DNA of 64,000 nt from Telluribacter humicola (GCF_017355935.1 NZ_JAFIQT010000001.1:1488001-1552000), one strand, 5' to 3'. Shown: positions 27,488 through 35,978, numbered from the stretch's first letter. The notes: generated from the letters alone by a model not told the origin. A program made the numbers and translations.

Positions 27488-28054
27488 TTACGCTACTACC
27501 TTGTCGGTATTGTGGGTTTCAGAGCTGAAAGGTACTTCGTTGGCTTGTGCTTCCGCCTCCATTTCCAGAAGCATTTTGGGAGCAAGCGGATGTTCCTTAC
27601 GAATCTTATCCTGCAGCTTCATAAAACCTCCGATCAGCGCCTCAGGACGGGGAGGGCAACCGGGTACGTATACATCTACGGGTACTATGCGGTCCACTCC
27701 CTTTACGACATGGTAGCCGTGCTCCCAATAAGGGCCGCCGCAGTTGGAGCAGCTCCCCATCGAGATTACGTAACGCGGCTCGGGCATTTGCTCATAGAGG
27801 CGGCGCAGACGGTCGGCCATCTTAAAGGTAACGGTACCGGCTACGATCATCACATCGGACTGACGGGGCGAAGGGCGCGGAAAAATACCAAAACGTTCGA
27901 GGTCGTAGTGGGAGGCGTAGGTTGCCATCATTTCAATGGCACAGCAGGCTATACCGAATCCCATCGGCCACAGCGACGAAAGCCGGGCCCAGTTCATCAG
28001 GTCTTCGCTACTGGTCAGTATGATTCCACCGTCGCCGGTTTTTATGCGTTCCAT
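27488..28054 (-). CDS. nuoB: NADH-quinone oxidoreductase subunit B
   Basis: 188 residues, the subunit holding the terminal 4Fe-4S cluster N2 that hands electrons to quinone. The ligand set is visible: tandem Cys37-Cys38 ([10 protein letters not shown]), Cys102 (GSCSNCGG) and Cys133 (VPGCPPRPE). The N-terminal region before Cys37 is short, as in bacterial forms. Second gene of the nuoABC operon, 75 bases after nuoA. Confidence 0.95.
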   Translation of the reverse strand: MERIKTGDGGIILTSSEDLMNWARLSSLWPMGFGIACCAIEMMATYASHYDLERFGIFPRPSPRQSDVMIVAGTVTFKMADRLRRLYEQMPEPRYVISMGSCSNCGGPYWEHGYHVVKGVDRIVPVDVYVPGCPPRPEALIGGFMKLQDKIRKEHPLAPKMLLEMEAEAQANEVPFSSETHNTDKVVA

Positions 28055-28129
28055 AGTATAGTCTTTTAAAAAGATAGAGCCAGGTACCTGTAAGAGGTTC
28101 AGCCGCAGACAGCAAATACCTAACCGTTA

Positions 28130-28600
28130 TCAGCTCTTTTTATACTTCTCATTTACCTGCTGGTACAGGCTGGTAGGTACGGGAGAGTCCACATGCGGCG
28201 TTTTGGGCTCAGGACGTACCCAGTCCAGGTAGCCTTTAGCCCAGGCGTAGGCGAGCCCCAGTACCAGTATGCCCACGAAAACGGTCATCTCGGCTAGGGC
28301 AAACCAGCCCCACTGACCATTGGTCTGCTGGATGAGATCTTCATTCCCAAATACAACAGCCCAGGGAAACAAAAAGATCAGCTCTACGTCAAAAAGTACG
28401 AAGATCAGGGCCACTACATAAAAGCGTACGTTGAACTGTACATTGGCATTGCCAAGGGGCTCTTCACCCGACTCATAGGTCGAGAGTTTTTCCTCATTGG
28501 GGTTATTAGGACGCAGTAAACGCGCCATGCCCAGCATCATAGATACCAAGGCAACAGCAGCCAGTATAAACAGAAAGATAGTACCGAAGTCAGAAAGCAT
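28130..28600 (-). CDS. nuoA: NADH-quinone oxidoreductase subunit A
   Basis: 156 residues from the ATG at 28600; an alternative ATG at 28615 would leave almost no leader after the predicted transcription start near 28621. Three membrane helices and the family signatures [20 protein letters not shown] and the acidic [11 protein letters not shown] of the third helix region are seen. It belongs to the membrane arm near the quinone channel. First gene of the operon, with a TACCTTTG box directly upstream. Confidence 0.93.
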   Translation of the reverse strand: MLSDFGTIFLFILAAVALVSMMLGMARLLRPNNPNEEKLSTYESGEEPLGNANVQFNVRFYVVALIFVLFDVELIFLFPWAVVFGNEDLIQQTNGQWGWFALAEMTVFVGILVLGLAYAWAKGYLDWVRPEPKTPHVDSPVPTSLYQQVNEKYKKS

Positions 28601-28626
28601 ACCAATGCATATCAAGTAGTCTCCGA

Positions 28627-28634
28627 CAAAGGTA
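28627..28634 (-). promoter_or_regulatory. -7 box TACCTTTG for nuoABC
   Basis: Exact TAnnTTTG on the minus strand, 27 bases before the nuoA start chosen here. A 14-base perfect palindrome lies about 28 bases further upstream. Confidence 0.6.
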
Positions 28635-28661
28635 ATTAAAAATGGGGTTGGGGTGGATAAG

Positions 28662-28675
28662 GTTCAAATTTGAAC
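28662..28675. promoter_or_regulatory. 14-bp perfect palindrome upstream of nuoA
   Basis: GTTCAAATTTGAAC is fully self-complementary and sits just upstream of the nuoA promoter box and just downstream of the preceding lipoprotein gene. A regulator-binding site is possible; no regulator is identified. Confidence 0.4.
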
Positions 28676-28700
28676 TTTTGAGCTATTGCTCAAGCGTATA

Positions 28701-29276
28701 TTAATCCTTTGTAGCGGAAACTTTTAAAACTTTTTTAAGCTCAAAGTAGCATTCCCTTACAGGATTTAATCCGCTAATATCTTCATTACAGGGTGTTTGT
28801 ACTTTATTCCGTTGTTCAAGTCCTGCTTTATAATCTCTTAGGAGTTCTATATGATCTTTAACAGGGGTCAAAGAGCCAATGCCTACTTGAATGGTATCAA
28901 TGTCATACTGTTCAACCACTTCATAGCTTTTCAAAGCTTTATTATGCAGATATGTCAGATCCAATAAATCAACACAAGTAGTATTGATTAAACCGGAAGG
29001 TATCTGGCGTCCAAAAAGCTTATTCTGATTTAAGAAACACATTCCGTACCAGATCCCCTCATCATCCTGATCGAAATCTAGCACTATAGCTTTTACCTCT
29101 TGATTGTCAATCTCAAACTTTATTAACTGCCCAAATTGTAATGCCAAATCTTTTGTCTTAATGCCAGTCCAATCAGGTCTGAATATCTCAGGTGGCGCAC
29201 CTGGGCTACTAAGTGAGGAACACCTGATAAATGTGAACAGGGGCAGTACTAACAGAATAATTCTTCTCATCCTCAA
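28701..29276 (-). CDS. Hypothetical lipoprotein
   Basis: Not recognised. 191 residues with a short lipoprotein-like leader (LLVLPLFTFIRCSS, Cys about residue 19). The mature part is mixed alpha/beta with three further cysteines. Codons are AT-richer than in the flanking genes, which may mean recent acquisition. It starts 8 bases after the stop of the GH106-type gene on the same strand, so co-transcription is likely, but a shared function is only a guess. Met3 is an alternative start. Confidence 0.6.
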   Translation of the reverse strand: MRMRRIILLVLPLFTFIRCSSLSSPGAPPEIFRPDWTGIKTKDLALQFGQLIKFEIDNQEVKAIVLDFDQDDEGIWYGMCFLNQNKLFGRQIPSGLINTTCVDLLDLTYLHNKALKSYEVVEQYDIDTIQVGIGSLTPVKDHIELLRDYKAGLEQRNKVQTPCNEDISGLNPVRECYFELKKVLKVSATKD

Positions 29277-29284
29277 GTATAGGA

Positions 29285-31804
29285 CTAATACACCAACCTA
29301 ACCGGCCCCAGCAGTCCCGAAGGCATCAGTTCCCACTTGGAGGCGTCGAAGGGCTTGTACTGGATATCGACGATGTTGATGTCGTAAAACTTCTTCCAAC
29401 CCGGCGACTGCTTATCCACTAGCCGCATGTAGTTAGCCGAAAGGTTGCTGACCTCTACTTCCAGCAGGTTATCCTTTGGCTTTAAAGTGCCTCCGGCTAT
29501 GTCCAGTACAAAGGGTACTGACCAGGCCGTACCGATGGGCTTACCGTTGAGGCGAACCTCTGCCACTTCCCGCACATCACCCAAGTCCAGTGTCACACTC
29601 TTGCTATTGGCGACTGAGGCGGGCAGGTCAAAGCGGAGGGTGTAGCGCGCCGTACCGGTGAAGTACCCGGCTGAGTCGGATGTGGAAGTCCAGGATTGGG
29701 GGGCAGATAGGGTAGTGGGGGCAGGTAATGAAGGTTTGCCTTTTACAAAGTCTAGCTTCCACTGGCCCGGCAGCGCGTGTACCTGTTGGTTGGTAGTAGG
29801 AGCCGGGGCTGTTTTTTTAGTCGTTGCCGCTCGTACGAAGCACGACTGACCCGGCAGTAGCTTCAGGTACACTTCGGGCTGTCCGGCAGTGGTGCGGGCA
29901 GGAAGTACTGTGGTCTGATTCGTGAGCGGATCGTATTTTTCGACAGTACCTTTCAGGTGGGCCAGTTTGATCCATCCGCCCCGGTACTGGTCGTTCAGGT
30001 TAGCGATGAAGTACAGCGTGTTGTCATTCTGCTTTTTACGGATAAAGGTAAGGCCTTGCTCCGCCCATGTTTCCTGGGCTGCGTACTTATTCAGCACTTG
30101 CTGCCAGGTAGCACCTGCCGATACGCCACTACCACTTTGCAGGATTTTCAGTTTCTCCTCAAATCGCTGCTGGTGTGCCGCGTGTTCGCCAAAACCGGCG
30201 ACGGTAGTAGGTACGTTTCCGGCAAATACGATTTTAACTCCGGCTTTGGAGAGGCGGATCAACTGGTCCAGTGTCTCTTCGGGGAGGTAGGTACTGGCGG
30301 GAATGAGGAGCGTTTTGTACGTGGTACTTCCGGTACTGATTACGCCGTTTTTATCGGCTTTCAGCCGTGACAGCTGCGCATCCGACACAAAGTCGAAGGC
30401 ATACCCCTGCCGCCAGAGCTGCTCGGTGAGCTGGCCAAAGGGGAGTTGCAGGAGCCAGCGATCCACGTGGTGTACCTCCAGCTGATGGATACCTCCCGAC
30501 GACTTGGCGGGTTTGGCCCACAGGTCATGGATGGGGAAGTACACCAGTACATCGTTGTCGGGCTGGCTGTTCTGCAGTAGACTCTGGCAACGCTCAATAT
30601 ACCCGTTGAGCAGGTGTAGGTGCTCAAAGAAGTGGGAAGTGGGACCAAAGTTGGTAGAGGCATAGAATAGCCAGCCGGGGTAGTCTGCCCGGGCGGGCGA
30701 GTAGGTAGTGCCGTGGTAGAAGATGTGGTTGATACCGCCGGTAAATAGTTCGTCGATCTGAGGCTTTACCTGCGACAGGGACACTTTAAAATGGTTGGCC
30801 AGCCAGGTAGCCGTTTCGGAACTTACGAGCTTCTTGCCCGAAAAATGAGCGGCCGACGACGCAAACTTCATTGCCAGCGGATGAGGAGCACCAAAGCGGT
30901 CTACCTCATAATCGGGGTCAATCCGGACTCCGGGAATAGGAAACTTGCTGGTACCAAAGGCTTCGGTTTCGGGTATGTCGGCTTCCTCGTACAGGTCCAG
31001 CAGGTTACCGGGCGAGCCGTGGGCCTGGTAGCGGGTCACGAAGCCGTGCTTGTGGCTCCACTGTATCCACGGGCGGGCGTAGCGCTCCCGTAGCAGCTCG
31101 GAGAGTGTCTGGTGATAATCTATCTTGACCAGCGTACTGGCTACGCTGGAGGTACTGTCCAGGAAGAGGGGGAGTTGCTGCTGCAAGTCGTAGCCCCGGC
31201 GCTTCCGGAACTCCGACAGGAAATCGTGCGCCCAGTTGGCACCGTACACCTCGTAGGAGTCGTTGTACATAGCACGGGGACGGGTTTTGGTTTTGGTGAA
31301 CGCCGAATCAAACCAGGTCAGGTACTTGTCCATGGCACTGGCGCTGAACGGATCGAGTACCAGTCCCGCTCCGCCGGGTGCGGATCGTTTTACCTGCTGG
31401 CGGGTAGGTTCTGCCACTAGTTGGCCTTCCACTACTTTCCACTTCTGCGCCCCCAGTTCTTTGCTGACATTGGGACCACCAAAAGGCCAGCCGGTACCCG
31501 TAGCCATATCTACACCCATGCCGAGGCGCTGCCCCTCCCGTACGGCGTGCTGCATCACGTCCAGCCACTTGTCGCTTAGGTAGGGGATAAACTGTTGCTC
31601 GTGTCCTTTAACGCCGTAGATAGGGATGATGGTTACGCCTCCCATACCCGCTTTGGATAATTGCTGTAGCTGCGTGGTTATGTCCTCTTTGGTAACGGCG
31701 CTACCCATCCACCACCACTGGGTCCAGGGTTTGGTGGTCGAAACCGGTTGAGCATCAAGACGCAGACAGCAGAAAAACAGCAGGAACAGGTATAAAAAGC
31801 GCAT
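29285..31804 (-). CDS. GH106-type alpha-L-rhamnosidase, exported
   Basis: 839 residues with a Sec signal (MRFLYLFLLFFCCLRLDAQP). The N-terminal region carries the hallmarks of glycoside hydrolase family 106: the W-rich PWTQWWWMGSAVTKEDI, GMGGVTIIPIYG, YLSDKWLDVM and GMGVDMATGTGWPFGGP. A large helical/catalytic middle is followed by a C-terminal jelly-roll galactose-binding-like domain (about 690-839; VRLNGKPIGTAWSVPF, SNLSANYMRLVD). It would cleave terminal alpha-L-rhamnose from plant pectin (RG-II) or other rhamnosides, in the periplasm or outside. No SusCD pair is adjacent. The overlapping lipoprotein gene follows. Confidence 0.78.
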   Translation of the reverse strand: MRFLYLFLLFFCCLRLDAQPVSTTKPWTQWWWMGSAVTKEDITTQLQQLSKAGMGGVTIIPIYGVKGHEQQFIPYLSDKWLDVMQHAVREGQRLGMGVDMATGTGWPFGGPNVSKELGAQKWKVVEGQLVAEPTRQQVKRSAPGGAGLVLDPFSASAMDKYLTWFDSAFTKTKTRPRAMYNDSYEVYGANWAHDFLSEFRKRRGYDLQQQLPLFLDSTSSVASTLVKIDYHQTLSELLRERYARPWIQWSHKHGFVTRYQAHGSPGNLLDLYEEADIPETEAFGTSKFPIPGVRIDPDYEVDRFGAPHPLAMKFASSAAHFSGKKLVSSETATWLANHFKVSLSQVKPQIDELFTGGINHIFYHGTTYSPARADYPGWLFYASTNFGPTSHFFEHLHLLNGYIERCQSLLQNSQPDNDVLVYFPIHDLWAKPAKSSGGIHQLEVHHVDRWLLQLPFGQLTEQLWRQGYAFDFVSDAQLSRLKADKNGVISTGSTTYKTLLIPASTYLPEETLDQLIRLSKAGVKIVFAGNVPTTVAGFGEHAAHQQRFEEKLKILQSGSGVSAGATWQQVLNKYAAQETWAEQGLTFIRKKQNDNTLYFIANLNDQYRGGWIKLAHLKGTVEKYDPLTNQTTVLPARTTAGQPEVYLKLLPGQSCFVRAATTKKTAPAPTTNQQVHALPGQWKLDFVKGKPSLPAPTTLSAPQSWTSTSDSAGYFTGTARYTLRFDLPASVANSKSVTLDLGDVREVAEVRLNGKPIGTAWSVPFVLDIAGGTLKPKDNLLEVEVSNLSANYMRLVDKQSPGWKKFYDINIVDIQYKPFDASKWELMPSGLLGPVRLVY

Positions 31805-31892
31805 TGGTATAGGTTGATTTTAGAAATACAGACTGCAATGTGCGGCTTTTACACCTACGGCTCATGCCTATTTCTTACAAAGTAGTACGGGT

Positions 31893-32708
31893 TTACTTTA
31901 ACGAAAGCAGGGGGATCTGGTGGATGGCCTGCCAGTAGGTCAGGATGGTAAAGCCCAGCATGAGCAGGAAGGCCGCGGTTACCCAATACGTACCCCGGGA
32001 GGTACCCGCTGACCTATTACCAAGCCAGGCGCCCAGGAGCATAAGTACCTGCAGGCCGTGTAGTCCGATGAAGTGGGCTACGCGAAGGTCGCCGTACTGG
32101 GTACTCCAGTTGAGGAAAGTCAGGCCGGAACCTCCATCGGCGGCGCCTACCGTATGACCGGCCTGCGATGACATATACATTCCTTCTATACTACCAATCA
32201 GGAATAGAAGAAGCCCCAGACGTACTCCCCAAAGGTACGGACGGGATAAAGAAGGAAAGCTGTCCCGCCAGTAGCGGTAGGTGAGAGTAACTACCAATAC
32301 GGTATTATACATAATGAACAGGCCCATCAGCGCATAGATAATAATGCCATCTGTACTGTCTGTATTATAATGTGATTTGACTCCGCGGGCAGCCTGCATG
32401 ATAACGGCTACCATCTCTATACCCATACATAGAATAATTTGCCAGGTAAAAAGGCGGACGTACCGTTTATTCTGAATATCTCCTATCAGCCAGACTAGGG
32501 TAAATAGATAGATACTCACTGAAATCATGAACTTAAAAGGCTTTATCCAGATATTTATTCCTAAAAGCTGCTGCTGACTGAACAGAATGAGCAGCATAGT
32601 AACACCTGCCGCTACCAGATGAATGATGCCAGCATAGTACAGCGGGGCGTTCCGCTGGCGGAGTTGGGAGAGCAGGTTCATTAGAGTACTAGTTGAGGGC
32701 TTACTCAT
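31893..32708 (-). CDS. Hypothetical seven-helix integral membrane protein
   Basis: 271 residues with about seven membrane helices; the N-terminal about 20 residues are polar (SKPSTSTLMNLLSQLRQRN). Conserved-looking polar spots inside the membrane are INIWIKPFKFMIS, GSIEGMYMSSQAGHTVG and HFIGLHGLQ with two histidines, which might bind a cofactor. I do not recognise a characterised family. It is divergent from the fluoride riboswitch region. Function unknown. Confidence 0.65.
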   Translation of the reverse strand: MSKPSTSTLMNLLSQLRQRNAPLYYAGIIHLVAAGVTMLLILFSQQQLLGINIWIKPFKFMISVSIYLFTLVWLIGDIQNKRYVRLFTWQIILCMGIEMVAVIMQAARGVKSHYNTDSTDGIIIYALMGLFIMYNTVLVVTLTYRYWRDSFPSLSRPYLWGVRLGLLLFLIGSIEGMYMSSQAGHTVGAADGGSGLTFLNWSTQYGDLRVAHFIGLHGLQVLMLLGAWLGNRSAGTSRGTYWVTAAFLLMLGFTILTYWQAIHQIPLLSLK

Positions 32709-32791
32709 TTTTAGATTGTTGCATTAAAATACTTGAAACTCATTTTATTACTGTGTTACATTCCTATACACTACTTTCTATACGTTTCTCT

Positions 32792-32799
32792 TACCTTTG
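32792..32799 (+). promoter_or_regulatory. -7 box TACCTTTG for the fluoride-riboswitch transcript
   Basis: Exact TAnnTTTG. Transcription is predicted to start about 32805, right at the first base of the aptamer. Confidence 0.65.
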
Positions 32800-32805
32800 T
32801 GTCAG

Positions 32806-32860
32806 AGGCAATGGTGTCTGCCCGGAACCGTCCCAACTTTGGGAATGATGGCGCCTACTG
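32806..32860 (+). ncRNA. Fluoride riboswitch (crcB motif aptamer)
   Basis: The sequence follows the crcB/fluoride consensus piece by piece: stem GGCA/TGCC (P1) closing the loop ATGGTGTC, then AACCG, stem CCC/GGG (P3-like), then ATGATGGCGCCTACTG. The loop GGTGTC can pair with GGCGCC over six positions, which is the pseudoknot that traps F- and Mg ions. It lies in the 5' leader, 39 bases before a CLC-F gene, the classic regulon of this switch. A short hairpin (ATGAC/GTCAT, 32862-32875) follows and may be part of the expression platform. The platform mechanism cannot be decided by eye. Confidence 0.9.
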
Positions 32861-32898
32861 AATGACAACTGTCATCGTAGACTATCTTTGTACCAATT

Positions 32899-34218
32899 AT
32901 GACCGGGCACCGAACCATGATCTCAACCAAAGTAAAGCTTCTTCTTCGCTCATTTGAGCAAACCTCCTATGTTTTATTCGTTGTAAAGTGGCTGTTTATA
33001 TCAGCTATCGTTGGTATACTGGCCGGTTCGGCCTCGGCTCTGTTCCTGGTTTCACTCGACTGGGTTACCAACTACCGCGAAACTAACACCTGGATCATCT
33101 GGCTACTTCCGCTGGGTGGATTGATCATCGGCCTGAGCTACCACTACCTGGGTCAGGATGTAGTCAAAGGCAATAACCAGCTTCTGGAGGAGTTCCACAG
33201 TCCCCGGCAGATTATTCCGCTCAAAATGGCTCCTCTGGTCTTGTTTGGTACCTTAGTCACGCACCTGTTCGGTGGATCGGCCGGACGAGAGGGAACTGCC
33301 GTACAAATAGGCGGCTCCATTGCTGATCAGTTTACCAGGTGGTTCCGCCTCAAGCCCCGCGACCGCAAGGTACTGTTGGTGATAGGAATCAGCGCCGGTT
33401 TTGCCTCGGTGTTTGGTACGCCACTGGCGGGTACCGTGTTTGCGCTTGAGGTACTCACCATCGGATTCCTGCGGTACGAGGCACTTTTCCCCAGTCTGCT
33501 AACCGCTGTGATCGCCGATTACACCTGCCATTGGTGGGAGGTAGGGCATGCCAGTTACTCAATTCCTTTCGTGCCGGAAGCCGAGCCGGTGGGTATACTA
33601 TGGGCCATATTCGCTGGTATCCTGTTTGGACTGGCCGCTCTGACGTTCTCCCTTATCGTCCATTTTTTTGGCGATGTATTCAAAGCCAAAATCAGCTACC
33701 CGCCCCTGCGGCCGGTTTTTGGGGGCGTGGTGTTGGCCGTAGTAGTCTATCTGTTAGGTACTACGAAGTACATTGGCCTAGGCATACCTACCATCGTTGC
33801 GGCTTTTAGCGAACCACTACCCCCTTATGACTTCCTGCTCAAAATACTACTGACCACTTTTACCTTGGGAGCGGGATTCAAGGGAGGTGAAGTTACCCCC
33901 CTTTTCTTCATCGGAGCTACCCTGGGTAATGCATTGTCCCTATTCATTCCCCTGCCCGTGGCGCTACTGGCCGGGATGGGCTTCGTCGCCGTTTTTGCGG
34001 GGGCTACCAACACCCCCATTGCCTGTACCATCATGGGCATCGAGTTATTTGGTATCGAATGTGGTGTGTTTGTGGGAATAGCCTGTGTAACTGCCTACCT
34101 GTTCTCAGGGCACACCGGCATTTACTCCTCTCAGGTAGTGGGCAGCCCCAAGCATAGCTTATTCGGGCGAAGCACCGGAAAGAGCCTCTTGCAAATCAAA
34201 AGCCTGAAAAAGAAGTAG
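32899..34218 (+). CDS. CLC-F type fluoride/proton antiporter
   Basis: 439 residues, about ten membrane helices of the CLC fold. The helix F motif is GGSAGREGTAVQ, with the gating glutamate at Glu131; GREGT instead of GREGP is what I remember as typical of fluoride-specific CLCs. The chloride-binding GSGIP segment of ordinary CLCs is replaced by GNNQLLEEFHS. No CBS domains. With the fluoride riboswitch just upstream this is almost certainly an F- exporter that protects against fluoride. Start at 32899; Met7 (32917) is an alternative. Convergent with a small minus-strand gene, 4 bases apart. Confidence 0.92.
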   Translation: MTGHRTMISTKVKLLLRSFEQTSYVLFVVKWLFISAIVGILAGSASALFLVSLDWVTNYRETNTWIIWLLPLGGLIIGLSYHYLGQDVVKGNNQLLEEFHSPRQIIPLKMAPLVLFGTLVTHLFGGSAGREGTAVQIGGSIADQFTRWFRLKPRDRKVLLVIGISAGFASVFGTPLAGTVFALEVLTIGFLRYEALFPSLLTAVIADYTCHWWEVGHASYSIPFVPEAEPVGILWAIFAGILFGLAALTFSLIVHFFGDVFKAKISYPPLRPVFGGVVLAVVVYLLGTTKYIGLGIPTIVAAFSEPLPPYDFLLKILLTTFTLGAGFKGGEVTPLFFIGATLGNALSLFIPLPVALLAGMGFVAVFAGATNTPIACTIMGIELFGIECGVFVGIACVTAYLFSGHTGIYSSQVVGSPKHSLFGRSTGKSLLQIKSLKKK

Positions 34219-34222
34219 TGAT

Positions 34223-34432
34223 CTAAAAGCTTCTGGGCGTGTTCATGACCTTCTTCCGGATACGTAGCTTTCGCTTTTTCTTTTTCTTCGTTTGTTCTTT
34301 GGGAGCCTCTTTGTCGGCAGGTACCTGCTGTAAAAAAATAGTAGATGGTACAGTGTTACTGGCAACTGGGCTACTGGCCTGAGTGGCAGCCAGAGGAACC
34401 AGCAGGAGTAAGGTCAAAAATGTGTTTTTCAT
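34223..34432 (-). CDS. Small basic exported protein
   Basis: 69 residues: a clear Sec signal (MKNTFLTLLLLVPLAATQAS) and a short mature part ending in a Lys/Arg-rich stretch (KKKKKRKLRIRKKV). No known family. Its ATG overlaps the stop of the upstream HD-domain gene in the sequence ATGA, so the two are translationally coupled. The basic tail could bind polyanions such as phosphate-rich polymers or nucleic acid (inference). Coding is supported by coupling and signal peptide, not by homology. Confidence 0.55.
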   Translation of the reverse strand: MKNTFLTLLLLVPLAATQASSPVASNTVPSTIFLQQVPADKEAPKEQTKKKKKRKLRIRKKVMNTPRSF

Positions 34433-35046
34433 AAGTGTGTGTTGTCAAAAGGAGTGTGGGATATTGAAACGGGACAAAGTAACGCATCTAAGTAATTCCT
34501 GACCAGGTTGAGGTAGTGATTCAGGTCAGGAGTTGGGTAGTTCTGCATTTTGGCGGCTTCGTCCCAGCGACGCATCCGGATGATTAGCTCAAAATAAGGG
34601 TTCCGCTCAAAGGCTTCGGCTTCTTCAGTCTGCATAGGTCCGCCCTGAAAGCCCAGCGTCTGCAGGCTGGCGTGTGACAGAGCCGCCAGGTACTCCGGGT
34701 GCTTATAGGTCAGGTACCTTTTAGCATTGACATGATTCTCAATAAGTACGCCTACCTTGTCCGAAAAGCCCCGCTTGCGGAGCCAGTCAGCGGCAACGCC
34801 TTCGTGGTCGCGCCGACCGTAGCCTTCCATCAGTTCTGCTTGATCATCCACCGGTAGCATATGACCAATATCGTGCAGAAAAGCCGCTAGTTGTACCTCT
34901 TCGTCGTAGCCTGCCTTGCGGGCCAGTTCGGCTGCCTGAGCCGCATGCTCAAACTGCGACACCTCCTCCCCATAATAGGGCTCCTGGCCGTACTGCTCAA
35001 ACAGGCCTCGTAGCTCGTGCAGAATTTCGTTAGTCGTATAGGGCAT
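34429..35046 (-). CDS. PhnZ-like HD-domain mixed-valent diiron oxygenase
   Basis: 205 residues of the HD fold. Metal ligands line up with remembered PhnZ positions almost one for one: His34, His58-Asp59 (FLHDIGH), His62, His81, His105, Asp162; the substrate-gating Tyr24 and Glu27 (EPYYGEEVSQFEH) and Lys109 (NHVNAKRYL) are present too. That signature separates oxygenases that cleave C-P bonds of hydroxy-phosphonates, and the phosphonate-operon HDIG family, from ordinary HD phosphohydrolases. Neighbours are an exported alkaline-phosphatase-superfamily enzyme (upstream, 20 bases to its stop) and a small basic protein. An inositol-type or other oxygenase substrate cannot be excluded; no phosphonate lyase partner (PhnY) is in the window. 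Confidence 0.75.
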   Translation of the reverse strand: MPYTTNEILHELRGLFEQYGQEPYYGEEVSQFEHAAQAAELARKAGYDEEVQLAAFLHDIGHMLPVDDQAELMEGYGRRDHEGVAADWLRKRGFSDKVGVLIENHVNAKRYLTYKHPEYLAALSHASLQTLGFQGGPMQTEEAEAFERNPYFELIIRMRRWDEAAKMQNYPTPDLNHYLNLVRNYLDALLCPVSISHTPFDNTHL

Positions 35047-35066
35047 GAAAGTAAGTAGTTCGCTGA

Positions 35067-35978
35067 TTATTTCTGTAGGGCTTCCAGTACCGGCTTACCT
35101 GTCCAGCAGGTAGGGGTAGTAGCCCGGAATAGATGCGCTATGGTTACGGCTGTATCAAAGGTATCAATTGGTTGTTGCAAACGCACGTTTTTCCTGATGC
35201 CTTTGCCCGAAATAATCCAGGGAATATTGATCTCGGCGGGGCTTGTACCGCCGTGGCCTTTGTTAATGCCGCCATGGTCAGCCGTTACGATCACCACCGT
35301 TTCGTTGATCATACCGGCCCGGCGCACAGCATTCATAACCTGACCGATCAGGGAGTCGGCTTTGCTTACTGATGCATAGTAGGCGGGGGTACCGTGACCC
35401 ATCTCGTGGCCAAAGTGATCTACGTGGTCGAGGTGGATAAAGGTGAAGGCTGGCTTTTCGGTAGCAATGTACTCGGCGGCCCGCTGGGCGGTGTCATCTT
35501 CTCCCTTACGGTCTTCCTTGACGGTACATACATCATCTTCCAGCAGCCTACCGAAGTCATCCCAATCATAAAAAGTAGCAATGGTAGCTTTCGGCATCCT
35601 TTCCCGTACTACTCTGAAAATGGTGGGGAACAATTGACCATTAGCTCCACCGCAGTAGCTTCGGTTCGCGATGTCTGTACGTTTCCATTCGTTGGACCAT
35701 ATTTCGTGGTGGGCGGGTGAGGTACCCGTAATCATGGAAGCCCAGTTAGGACTACTGGAGGAGGGATATACAGCTTTGGCATTAAACGAGTGCGCCCCCG
35801 ACTTCATCAGGGAGTCCAGTACCGGCGTAGGTGCCTTCTGTACCCCATCCGGACTCAGCCCATCAATGCCAATGACAATGACGTGGCCAGGCTGGACCGC
35901 ACCAGGCTGGGCCGCACCAGGCTGGGCTTGTGTAGAAAAATATAGCAAGATTGAACAGATGAGTAACAGGTACTTCAT
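35067..35978 (-). CDS. Exported type I phosphodiesterase / alkaline-phosphatase-superfamily hydrolase
   Basis: 303 residues from 35978, where a Sec signal starts (MKYLLLICSILLYFSTQAQ); the frame from 36050 adds 24 residues of no signal character. Metal and nucleophile positions: Asp39 (GIDGLSPDG), Ser75 region (YPSSSSPNWASMITG, Ser in place of the Thr nucleophile of ENPP enzymes), Asp187 and His191 (DHFGH), Asp234-His235 (TADHGG) and His242 (GHGG). It cleaves phosphomono- or diesters, perhaps phosphonoacetate-like compounds, in the periplasm. The mature N-terminus carries a 5-residue repeat PGAAQ/PGAVQ. First of three same-strand genes (phosphatase, PhnZ-like, basic protein). Confidence 0.85.
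   Translation of the reverse strand: MKYLLLICSILLYFSTQAQPGAAQPGAVQPGHVIVIGIDGLSPDGVQKAPTPVLDSLMKSGAHSFNAKAVYPSSSSPNWASMITGTSPAHHEIWSNEWKRTDIANRSYCGGANGQLFPTIFRVVRERMPKATIATFYDWDDFGRLLEDDVCTVKEDRKGEDDTAQRAAEYIATEKPAFTFIHLDHVDHFGHEMGHGTPAYYASVSKADSLIGQVMNAVRRAGMINETVVIVTADHGGINKGHGGTSPAEINIPWIISGKGIRKNVRLQQPIDTFDTAVTIAHLFRATTPTCWTGKPVLEALQK
35887..35927. repeat. 15-bp tandem repeat, about 2.7 copies, inside a signal-peptide-proximal region
   Basis: Units 35887-35901 and 35902-35916 differ at one base; a third partial unit runs to 35927. Unit length equals five codons, so copy change keeps the frame. Confidence 0.8.

Noticed and set aside
32883-32890. A second TAnnTTTG (TATCTTTG) between the fluoride aptamer and the CLC-F start
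   Set aside because: It would bypass the riboswitch and leave almost no leader; kept only as a remark in the fluoride finding.
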